Notes under the pieces: model-generated
Database searches by the model: none
What the model saw: the letters and a program-made list of their open reading frames with translations, nothing else
What the model was told of the DNA's origin: nothing
Position numbers and translations under genes: made by a program
In this document: in pieces, positions 17,512 through 24,835 of the stretch
How the letters are laid out: every line of letters starts with the position of its first letter
Numbering within the stretch: the first letter of the stretch is position 1
Source: a bacterium
GTDB lineage: Bacteria > Patescibacteriota > Minisyncoccia > Phycocordibacterales > Phycocordibacteraceae
NCBI GenBank assembly: GCA_021784875.1
Contig: JAJYHF010000032.1
Location: forward strand, 1 to 32,127
DNA: 32,127 bases
Direction: 5' to 3'

Positions 17512-17540
17512 AAGATAGCACAAACGTTACAACCAGTCAA
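17512..17540 (-). promoter_or_regulatory. sigma70-type promoter TTGACT-N17-TATCTT
   Basis: -35 TTGACT (AGTCAA 17535-17540, inside the 3' end of ung), exactly 17-nt spacer, -10 TATCTT (AAGATA 17512-17517). Confidence 0.6.
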
Positions 17541-18195
17541 TGGGCGCTTCGCCGTGGGCGGCGAGGTAAGCGTTCGCCTGGCTGAAATGCTTGCTGCCGA
17601 AGAAGCCGGACGCGGCCGAGAAGGGCGAGGGGTGCGCCGCCTCGAGGACGAGGTGCTTGGTGCGGTCGATGTGCGCGCCTTTCTGCTTCGCATAATTGCC
17701 CCAGAGCATGAAGACGAGATGCTCACGCTCCCGCGAGAGTGCGGCTATGGCCGCGTCGGTGAAGCGCTCCCAGCCCTGGCCTTGGTGCGAGCCGGCGGAG
17801 CGCGCGCGGACGGTCAGCGTCGCATTGAGGAGCAGGACACCTTGCTTCGCCCAGCGGGTGAGGTCGCCCGAGCGATGCGCGAGCGGTACCCCTAGATCAC
17901 TTTCGATCTCTTTGAAGATGTTCTGGAGCGAAGGCGGCACCGAGACGCCGTCCTCGACGGCGAAGGCGAGGCCGTTCGCCTGCCGCGCGCCGTGGTAAGG
18001 GTCTTGGCCGAGGATGACCACCTTAACCTTGCCGAACGGGCAGAGGTCGAAGGCCCGGAAGATCTCCTTAGGCGGCGGATAGACCGCACCCTTCTTGTAT
18101 TCTTCCTTCACGAACGAGACGAGCTCGGCGAAGTAGGGTTGCTCGAACTCGCTCGCGAGGTGCTCCTTCCAGGACGGGTCGATCTTCACTTCCAT
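17527..18195 (-). CDS. ung: Uracil-DNA glycosylase (family 1)
   Basis: VKVVILGQDPYHGARQANGLAFAV, GVLLLNATLTV, HPSPFSAASGFFGSKHFSQAN. Confidence 0.96.
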   Translation of the reverse strand: MEVKIDPSWKEHLASEFEQPYFAELVSFVKEEYKKGAVYPPPKEIFRAFDLCPFGKVKVVILGQDPYHGARQANGLAFAVEDGVSVPPSLQNIFKEIESDLGVPLAHRSGDLTRWAKQGVLLLNATLTVRARSAGSHQGQGWERFTDAAIAALSREREHLVFMLWGNYAKQKGAHIDRTKHLVLEAAHPSPFSAASGFFGSKHFSQANAYLAAHGEAPIDWL

Positions 18196-18207
18196 GCCGC
18201 GAGCATA

Positions 18208-18813
18208 TCACGTCACGAGCGGGACGAAGATATAGCCCTCGTGGCAGGTCAGTGAGAAGACATCGCCCGCGCGGGAGACGACACAGATGGCGGAGCCGAC
18301 GGGAATCACCATGCGGCCACCGTCTTTGAGCTGCCGCTTGAGCACTTCGGGAATCTCGCGAGCTGCTGCTGATACGAGAATACGGTCGAAGACTTCCCCC
18401 GGCATACCAAGTTCCTCCCCTGCCCGCTCGATGCGCGCGTTTCTTGGCGCGAGCTTCGCGAGGTTCTCTTGGCCGAAGGCGACGAGCTCGGGAACGATTT
18501 CGATGCCGATGATGCTTCCTTCCTCGCCAACCAGCCGAGCGAGAAGCGCGGTCGTATAGCCCGAACCACTGCCGATATCGAGCACGCGGTCGCCCTCTCG
18601 TACCTCGAGCCATTCCAGGCACCGCGCCACGACGGTCGGCTGCGAGATCGTCTGCCCCGCCCTCGTAGGGAGCGCCGTGTCCTCATAGGCGAGCTCGCGC
18701 TCTTCTTCCGGCACGAAGAGCGCCCGGTCGACCGCGCGGAACGCTTCTTCCACCTCCTTCGTCCGTATCGCGCCGACCCCCTTCAAATACTCAACGAGCG
18801 CATCATTGCTCAT
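18208..18813 (-). CDS. pcm: Protein-L-isoaspartate O-methyltransferase
   Basis: VDRALFVPEEERELAYEDTALPTRAGQTISQPTVVARCLEWLEVREGDRVLDIGSGSGYTTALLARLV. Confidence 0.93.
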   Translation of the reverse strand: MSNDALVEYLKGVGAIRTKEVEEAFRAVDRALFVPEEERELAYEDTALPTRAGQTISQPTVVARCLEWLEVREGDRVLDIGSGSGYTTALLARLVGEEGSIIGIEIVPELVAFGQENLAKLAPRNARIERAGEELGMPGEVFDRILVSAAAREIPEVLKRQLKDGGRMVIPVGSAICVVSRAGDVFSLTCHEGYIFVPLVT

Positions 18814-18858
18814 GCCCGCAGTAAACAGCGCAGGCTTGATTACTTCGATGAAGCCCAG

Positions 18859-19644
18859 TCATTTCTTGTGCGCATGATGGATGGCCTGGAGCGCTTTGCC
18901 GGCCGCTTCGCGATAGGTACAGAAGTCGCAGGGTCCGCCGCCGAAGGCGGTCCCGATCGCCGGGATCTCGTCGCTCACGAGCATCGCCTTCAAGTCGTAG
19001 AGTGCCGGTTCGACCCAAGCATCGGAACCTGCGTACGGGATCAGCTTCACGTCGAACTCGAGCTTCGCGTCGAAAGCCTCCGCATCCGAGTCGCCGTTCA
19101 CGTAGACGAAGTAGCCCGTCGGCGAGACGGCGAAGCCATTCCGGCGGAAGAGCCATTGGTAGATCTCCATCTGGCGCTTGTAGGCATCGTAGAGGTCATC
19201 CTCGGTCGAGGGGCCGACCTTCTTGCTCGTCGCCTTGTAGTCGACGATGATGAGCTCGCCTGCGGACGTCACCCAGGCATCATCGATACCGCCGCGCAGG
19301 ATGAGGTTCGTCGGCTCGTGAAGATAGGCGATGCCGCGCCGCAACGCATCGCGCCACTCGTCCATCCGCTCGTCAGCGAACGGTACGGCGTCGATGCCAT
19401 AGTGTGCCATGAACGGATGCGCCGTCCCCGCAGCACGGTGCGCGTCGAACTCGCGCTTCAGGAGCTCGTCGACCGCGTTGTTAAGGGTAAAGGAGGGGCC
19501 AGAGGGACGCTTCACGCCGAGCCGAAGATCGAGATACGCGCAACGCGGGCACTCGACGAAGAGGTCGAGCTTCGATCGGCTCAGCTTGAAAGGCTCCGGT
19601 GAGGCAGGATCGAACGTCCTGGAACGATGACTGGGCGCCGCCAT
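18859..19644 (-). CDS. PD-(D/E)XK nuclease, RecB/Cas4-like with CxxC...CxxC (putative Fe-S)
   Basis: LSRSKLDLFVECPRCAYLDLRLGVKRP; GGIDDAWVTSAGELIIVDYKATSKK (D...D-x-K core); C-terminal GGPCDFCTYREAAGKAL. Confidence 0.85.
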   Translation of the reverse strand: MAAPSHRSRTFDPASPEPFKLSRSKLDLFVECPRCAYLDLRLGVKRPSGPSFTLNNAVDELLKREFDAHRAAGTAHPFMAHYGIDAVPFADERMDEWRDALRRGIAYLHEPTNLILRGGIDDAWVTSAGELIIVDYKATSKKVGPSTEDDLYDAYKRQMEIYQWLFRRNGFAVSPTGYFVYVNGDSDAEAFDAKLEFDVKLIPYAGSDAWVEPALYDLKAMLVSDEIPAIGTAFGGGPCDFCTYREAAGKALQAIHHAHKK

Positions 19645-19646
19645 GG

Positions 19647-20144
19647 TCAATCCGTCGTTACGAAGCGTGCGATGACGGGTTCGCCGGTCGTGAAGTCGAT
19701 ATAGACGCTGTTCTTGGTCGGATCGAAACCGCCGTCACCGTTGTCATCGCGGTAGAGCTCTATCGCATAAGCGCGACCAGGTTCGGTCCCGCGCAGGAGC
19801 GGAATGGTAACCTGGCTCCGGGGCCCGCCGACACGCAGCGCGCCGAGGACGTTCCCGAGAGCGGTCCCGTCCGTCTCGCGCACGGCGACCCAGACGCCCG
19901 GCGGCGGCACCGTCACCGACTCGACGACGACCGAATCGCCGGAGGGCTGGTCGGCGACCGAGACCGCACCACTCTCCGACTCAGAGGGCGGCGTGCTCGA
20001 AGCGTCGCTCGATGACGGAACAGCAGAAAAGACCGGCGATAGCGCGATGCGGGACACGCCGGAACCGGAAAACCACGCGGCCGCGAGCAGAGCGCCGAGT
20101 ATGACGCCGATGATGAAAGAACTCATTGAGAAGCGCTCGGTCAT
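19647..20144 (-). CDS. membrane-anchored extracytoplasmic protein, DUF7282-like, with Ca-loop-like DDNGDGGFD
   Basis: N-terminal TM FIIGVILGALLAAAWFSG, Ser-rich linker, C-terminal beta domain AYAIELYRDDNGDGGFDPTKNSVYIDF. Confidence 0.65.
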   Translation of the reverse strand: MTERFSMSSFIIGVILGALLAAAWFSGSGVSRIALSPVFSAVPSSSDASSTPPSESESGAVSVADQPSGDSVVVESVTVPPPGVWVAVRETDGTALGNVLGALRVGGPRSQVTIPLLRGTEPGRAYAIELYRDDNGDGGFDPTKNSVYIDFTTGEPVIARFVTTD

Positions 20145-21040
20145 ACCGGTTCAGGGAGCGCGAGTAGGCCTTCTGCCTCGGCGAAGATCTCTCCCACCCG
20201 CTCGGGCGAGAGGTGGAGCGGTTCGAGCACGCGACGATCCTGGACGACCTCATCTACGGTGACGACGCCCGCATCGATAGAGAGACGCTTCTCGGCACGC
20301 GAAAGACCGGTGAGCGCGGTAATCGGGTACACCTTCGCGCGCGCCATGCGCATGAAGAGACTGTTATCCGCCGGATAGCTCCACCCCAGGAGCTCGACGC
20401 CCGCGCAGGAGGCGTAGGCGATCGCTTCGGACGTGAATTTGGTGTTTGTCACGAGAATGCCGCGATCGATCGGGCACGAACTCTTCGAAGGATTGCAGGA
20501 GAAGATATCGTCAAAACGGCTCTTGACGTACAGCGCGACTTTCAGGTCGGTCTTGTAGCCGGGGTCGTTGTGGTATTTCAGCTCGGCAGCGAGATAAGCG
20601 TTCTGCCCTGGGTGCGACGCATAAAAATCGACCTCATGCACAACGCACTTCCCCTGCATCAGCTTGCGCGTCTCGACCTGCCACCCTTCCTTCCGGTAAA
20701 GGCGCGAGACGAAATCCTCGAAGGGGTGCCCGGAAGGGCCGAGCTCGAGAAGCGCGCGGCGGAGCGCATAGCGCGCAGCGACCGGCCGACCCTCATGCTG
20801 GCGCAGGAGCGTGAAGGCACGGCGATAGATCTCTTTCGAGAGCGCGCCGTGCGTGATCGTGCGGGTGACAGCATCCGCGATGTGCGCCGCCGTGTGCTCT
20901 CCTGCTCCCGCCCGTCGCAACGACGTGACGAGGCGTGCAGAATCGAAGGCTTCGCGGGAACCATCCGCCTTAATGATGATTGGCGGCGCTGTGGTGGCCA
21001 GCCCGTCTGTTCCGCCTACGATAGGAGAGAACGTCGTCAT
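20141..21040 (-). CDS. ATP-cone domain fused to an Mrr-like restriction endonuclease domain plus C-terminal helix-hairpin-helix-like region
   Basis: IIIKADGSREAFDSARLVTSLRRAGAGEHTAAHIADAVTRTI (ATP-cone); VHEVDFYASHPGQNAYLAAELKYHN (D...ExK); ITALTGLSRAEKRLSIDAGVVTVDEVV. Confidence 0.8.
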   Translation of the reverse strand: MTTFSPIVGGTDGLATTAPPIIIKADGSREAFDSARLVTSLRRAGAGEHTAAHIADAVTRTITHGALSKEIYRRAFTLLRQHEGRPVAARYALRRALLELGPSGHPFEDFVSRLYRKEGWQVETRKLMQGKCVVHEVDFYASHPGQNAYLAAELKYHNDPGYKTDLKVALYVKSRFDDIFSCNPSKSSCPIDRGILVTNTKFTSEAIAYASCAGVELLGWSYPADNSLFMRMARAKVYPITALTGLSRAEKRLSIDAGVVTVDEVVQDRRVLEPLHLSPERVGEIFAEAEGLLALPEPV

Positions 21041-21480
21041 GGCGTTATCGTCTGCGCCGAGCTCGTCGAGGTGGTTGCCGCGACGCCGTTTACCGTCACC
21101 TCGATTGGCACGTCTGCTGGCGCAGCGAGCGCCGCCGAGAAGGTCACGGGCGTCGGCTCCTGCAGACAGATGCCGGAATCCGGAGGCATATCGATCGCCA
21201 CGGCGATGACGGGCGAGCTCGACGCACCGGTAAGGCTCGCTTCGGCGGTCGCGCTCATGCAAGCGTCCGGAGCCTCGAGCGAGCCACTGATCGTGTGCGT
21301 CCCTTTCTTAAAAGAATCCCGCAGAGTGACGACGGGCGTGCTCGTCGCGACAGGAGGAGACGACGACGGAGGAAGCACGCCATCACGCGCACTGGGCGCT
21401 GAAAGGATGAAGCCGATGACGAGGAAAAAGATGATAATCGCGGCGGCAGTCCAGAGACGCATGGTGCGCGTGGGATTCAT
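21037..21480 (-). CDS. membrane-anchored extracytoplasmic hypothetical protein
   Basis: N-terminal TM WTAAAIIIFFLVIGFIL, then beta-rich Ig-like region with two Cys; ATGA overlap with both neighbours. Confidence 0.65.
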   Translation of the reverse strand: MNPTRTMRLWTAAAIIIFFLVIGFILSAPSARDGVLPPSSSPPVATSTPVVTLRDSFKKGTHTISGSLEAPDACMSATAEASLTGASSSPVIAVAIDMPPDSGICLQEPTPVTFSAALAAPADVPIEVTVNGVAATTSTSSAQTITP

Positions 21481-22487
21481 GCGGTTATGATACCACCCCC
21501 CTGCAATCCGCCGCCATCATCATAGAAGACGAGCGACTGACCGGGCGCAGGCATCTCAGGAAGCGTAGCGTCGCTCACGAACCGGGCGCCGTCGACGCGC
21601 CCCCGCACGCGCGCGCCTCGATAACGGTACTGCGCCTCGACCGCACGTGTAGGATCGCCGAGCCAGTTCGCGCTCGCGAAGGCGATTTCCGGGCGTGCGC
21701 GTGCGGGGGCGCGAGCCCGCTCCTTCCCCACTGTGAGCGTGTTCGCCTTGAGATCCTTGGCGAGGACATACCATGGCCCTGGGGTCGCACCGGCGAGCGC
21801 GACGCGCTCGCCGATCGTGTGGAGAAGCACGCCATCGTGCACCCCCACCTCGCGACCCTCTTCGTCGAGCGCCCGCCCCGGTGCCTCGCCGAACTCGCTC
21901 TTCAAGAACTCTTCGACCGAGACGTCGCCGAGGAAGCAGATCCCCTGACTGTCGTGCTTCTCCGCGACCGGCAGCTTGAACCGCTTCGCGAGCTTACGCA
22001 CTTTCTCCTTCTCCATTCCTCCTACCGGGAAGATTGTCGCATCGAGCGCCTCCTTCGGCACCGCCCAGAGGAAATAGCTCTGGTCCTTCGCTCCGCTGCG
22101 GTAGTGTCCGGTCGCGAGCGCATCCGCACCCTGCTCCATCGCATAACGGTAGAACGCGCCGAACTTCACCTCTCGGTTGCACATCACGTCAGGGTTCGGC
22201 GTCCGCCCAGCGGCGTATTCGGCGAGAAGATAATCGATGACGCCCTTCTTGTATTCAACGCTCGCGTCGAAGGTGCGGAACGGAATCTTGAGTCGCGCCG
22301 CAACCCGCATCGCATCGCGTCGATCCGCCGCCCAGGTGCAGGGCATCCCGGGCGGGTACCAGCCCTTGATGAATACGCCCGTCACTCGCGCCCCTGCCCG
22401 CTTAAGGAGTGCGGCCGACACGGCGGAATCCACCCCGCCTGAGAGCCCGACGAAGATGTTTTTCCCTTTTGCGTCCTTAACTTCCAT
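21477..22487 (-). CDS. mnmA: tRNA-specific 2-thiouridylase MnmA
   Basis: NIFVGLSGGVDSAVSAALLKRAGARVTGVFIKGWYPP, NPDVMCNREVKFGAF, ATGHYR, KHDSQGICFLGDV. Confidence 0.95.
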   Translation of the reverse strand: MEVKDAKGKNIFVGLSGGVDSAVSAALLKRAGARVTGVFIKGWYPPGMPCTWAADRRDAMRVAARLKIPFRTFDASVEYKKGVIDYLLAEYAAGRTPNPDVMCNREVKFGAFYRYAMEQGADALATGHYRSGAKDQSYFLWAVPKEALDATIFPVGGMEKEKVRKLAKRFKLPVAEKHDSQGICFLGDVSVEEFLKSEFGEAPGRALDEEGREVGVHDGVLLHTIGERVALAGATPGPWYVLAKDLKANTLTVGKERARAPARARPEIAFASANWLGDPTRAVEAQYRYRGARVRGRVDGARFVSDATLPEMPAPGQSLVFYDDGGGLQGGGIITA

Positions 22488-22547
22488 GCTTTTAGGATAT
22501 CAAAATACCGAGCATCACGCCGTACATGCCCGGCTTGCGTGGATCCC

Positions 22548-23450
22548 TCACTTGCTCGTCGCCAGCCCGTACCGCCTTATGTTGGCTTGGTGGCTAGCAA
22601 AAGTGGTCGCGTAGTGCATAAGGCCGTCGCGGCCGGTGAGATAATAAAGATAATTACTTGAGGTTGGATGGATAGCCGCTTCAAGCGCGTCGAGACCAGG
22701 GTTCGCGATGGGAGCGGGCGGGAGGCCCGTGTGCTGATACGTGTCAGGTGCGGCATCGACCTGGAGCGGCATGCCGAGCGCGAGGCGATGCCAGAGGATA
22801 CCGGAGATGAGGCGGCGGTCGGCGGGAGTCTTCGCCTCTTTCTCGATGATTGACGCCATCGTGACGATATCGGAGAGCGAGTGTCCCGATGCGTCGATGC
22901 CGTCCGAGAGCGACGCAGTCTTATCGTCGAAATTCTCCCGCATCGCCTCGACGATCGAGGCAGCGGTCGCGGAAGGCGGAAAGAAGTAGGTATCCGGGAA
23001 GAGGTACCCTTGGTACGGCTCTGCGGCGGCGACAAAGTCGCTCTCTGTGACGCTCGGGAATGCTGCGGCGACCTGTCCGGCCATCGCCCGCACGGTCGCC
23101 CCCTCGATGAAGGTGACGCGCGTAAGCGGCAGACCGTACGCGCCGGTCGTTATCCGATACGCGACCGCGAAGAGGTTCTCCGGCGCGTCGAAGCGATAGA
23201 CACCAGCCCGAATCCAGCCGCTCGCGCCCGCAAGGCGCAAGAGAAAGCGAAGGAGCGCGGGATGCGCTATGACCCGCTCCTCACCGAGCTGCTCTGCGAC
23301 TGCGGGCGCGGAAGCGCCTTGCGCGATGGCGACGATGCTCTCGCCGGCCGGGAAATCGCGCGGCGGCGCGACGAGCGAGTAACCGCCGATGAGCACGGCC
23401 GCCACCAGGCACGCGGCGATCCAAGGAAAAAGCTCTTTCAGGCGCAGCAT
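22548..23450 (-). CDS. mltG: Endolytic murein transglycosylase MltG (YceG-like)
   Basis: FIEGATVRAMAGQVA, GYLFPDTYFFPPSATA, MASIIEKEAKTPADRRLISGILWHRLALGMPLQVDAAPDTYQHTGLPPAPIANPGLDALEAAIHPTSSNYLYYL. Confidence 0.95.
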   Translation of the reverse strand: MLRLKELFPWIAACLVAAVLIGGYSLVAPPRDFPAGESIVAIAQGASAPAVAEQLGEERVIAHPALLRFLLRLAGASGWIRAGVYRFDAPENLFAVAYRITTGAYGLPLTRVTFIEGATVRAMAGQVAAAFPSVTESDFVAAAEPYQGYLFPDTYFFPPSATAASIVEAMRENFDDKTASLSDGIDASGHSLSDIVTMASIIEKEAKTPADRRLISGILWHRLALGMPLQVDAAPDTYQHTGLPPAPIANPGLDALEAAIHPTSSNYLYYLTGRDGLMHYATTFASHQANIRRYGLATSK

Positions 23451-23454
23451 GCGA

Positions 23455-24798
23455 CTAGACGGGCAGGTTGCTCGGCGCCTCAGCGGTGGCAGAGCCGATG
23501 CGGCTGAGACTCGGCGTCTCGATCGCCATCGACGGGACATGGAAGATCGTCGCGAGCTCCTCAGTGCTCATCACCATCGCGTCCTTCGCCTGATCGACCG
23601 GCTCATGGAAGAACTGGCGGCGACGGAAGGCCTCGACGAGGTCGTTGCGCACGATGTTCTTGCGCTTGTCGACGCCGGTCTCCCAAGGGTAATCGTCGAA
23701 CTGCGTCATTCCGCCCGTCGGCCCGATCCCGTTCCATCCTTCGGCGGAGAAGTGGCGGAAGATGCCGGTCAGGGCGGTAATCACGCTCGCGTTGAAAGAA
23801 CCGGGCCGTGCGAGATAGATGCCGCGTGCGCCGACGTCGAACGCCTGTTTCGAGACATTGCGTTCGATGGCGGCAATCTTCTCCATCTGACCCTTGGTCG
23901 GGTTCGGGAAGCCGGGCACCTCCTTACCCGTCGCGGGATCCTTGTATGGTTCGCGTGTCTGCTCACGAATCTTCTTAATCAGCTCATCGGCCTTGTCTTT
24001 CCAGGTATAAGCCTTCCCTTTTTCATTCTTCTTAGCGTATTTCTCGCCTTTATGCGTACGGATGATGAACTGGAGCCAGAGGTACTCACCCTTCCCGAGG
24101 GAACCCATCGTCTCGACGAGGTTCGCGAGCGGGTCGACCTGCTCGTACTCCTTCTGCACCTTGTCGAGGCCGTACTCGACGTAGGTCTTGATCGGTACCG
24201 GATCGTCCTCAGCGTGTTTGAAATCGCAGCCCCAAATGACGAAGTCCTCCGGCTTCGCACTGATCAGGCGCGTATAGTCCGGTGCCTCGACAACCTGCAC
24301 GCCCGGATACTGCGCATAGAGCTGCGCCTCGACAAGGCGACGAAATCCTTCTCGCGTCCAGATGAAGAAATGAACCTGCCCTTCCAAGGAAGCGATCTCC
24401 AAGGACCACCAAGGGCGTACCTTGCCTTGGACAAATTTCGCGTACCAGGTGCCCTCGCCCGGACCGTGATGGATGCCCGAGAAGAAAGCCTCCATCGCGA
24501 GCGGCGTCTTGGCGAGGCTGCGCGGCGGCCTGATCTCAAGAAGAACGTATTTCTGTTTCGCGATGAATTCAGAGCGCTTCAGGATAACCCAGAGCTCCCA
24601 GGCGCCACCGATAAGGAGAAACGGCAGCCAGACAGGTGCGAGAAAGAGCGCAAGATCGGTCGCCGAGGAGACGCCGCGCGGCATGAAGAGGAACGCGACC
24701 GCGAGCGCCGCGAGACCGAGGATGAGGAGCGGCCACGGATCGATACGGACACCGAAGTTTCCCTTCAGCTTCTTCGTGATATCCCCCGGAAAGGCCAT
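23455..24798 (-). CDS. membrane protein resembling the N-terminal (non-ATPase) part of CPR type IV secretion/conjugative ATPases (DUF8128-like)
   Basis: Two N-terminal TM segments; VLLEIRPPRSLAKTPLAMEAFFSGIHHGPGEGTWYAKFVQGKVRPWWSLEIASLEGQVHFFIWTREGFRRLVEAQLYAQYPGVQV; C-terminal VMSTEELATIFHVPS...PSNLPV. Confidence 0.6.
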   Translation of the reverse strand: MAFPGDITKKLKGNFGVRIDPWPLLILGLAALAVAFLFMPRGVSSATDLALFLAPVWLPFLLIGGAWELWVILKRSEFIAKQKYVLLEIRPPRSLAKTPLAMEAFFSGIHHGPGEGTWYAKFVQGKVRPWWSLEIASLEGQVHFFIWTREGFRRLVEAQLYAQYPGVQVVEAPDYTRLISAKPEDFVIWGCDFKHAEDDPVPIKTYVEYGLDKVQKEYEQVDPLANLVETMGSLGKGEYLWLQFIIRTHKGEKYAKKNEKGKAYTWKDKADELIKKIREQTREPYKDPATGKEVPGFPNPTKGQMEKIAAIERNVSKQAFDVGARGIYLARPGSFNASVITALTGIFRHFSAEGWNGIGPTGGMTQFDDYPWETGVDKRKNIVRNDLVEAFRRRQFFHEPVDQAKDAMVMSTEELATIFHVPSMAIETPSLSRIGSATAEAPSNLPV

Positions 24799-24835
24799 GC
24801 GACCAAGTATAGCAGGTCAGCGAGGGCGAAAGCGT

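Noticed and set aside
18859-19644. Cas4-like nuclease as evidence for a CRISPR-Cas locus
   Set aside because: No direct-repeat array or other cas gene is visible in the window; stand-alone Cas4/RecB-like nucleases are common.
20213-21490. Long + strand ORF of 425 aa antisense to the nuclease cassette
   Set aside because: Arg/Ala/Glu-rich shadow ORF on the opposite strand of well-supported genes in GC-rich DNA; no recognisable domain.
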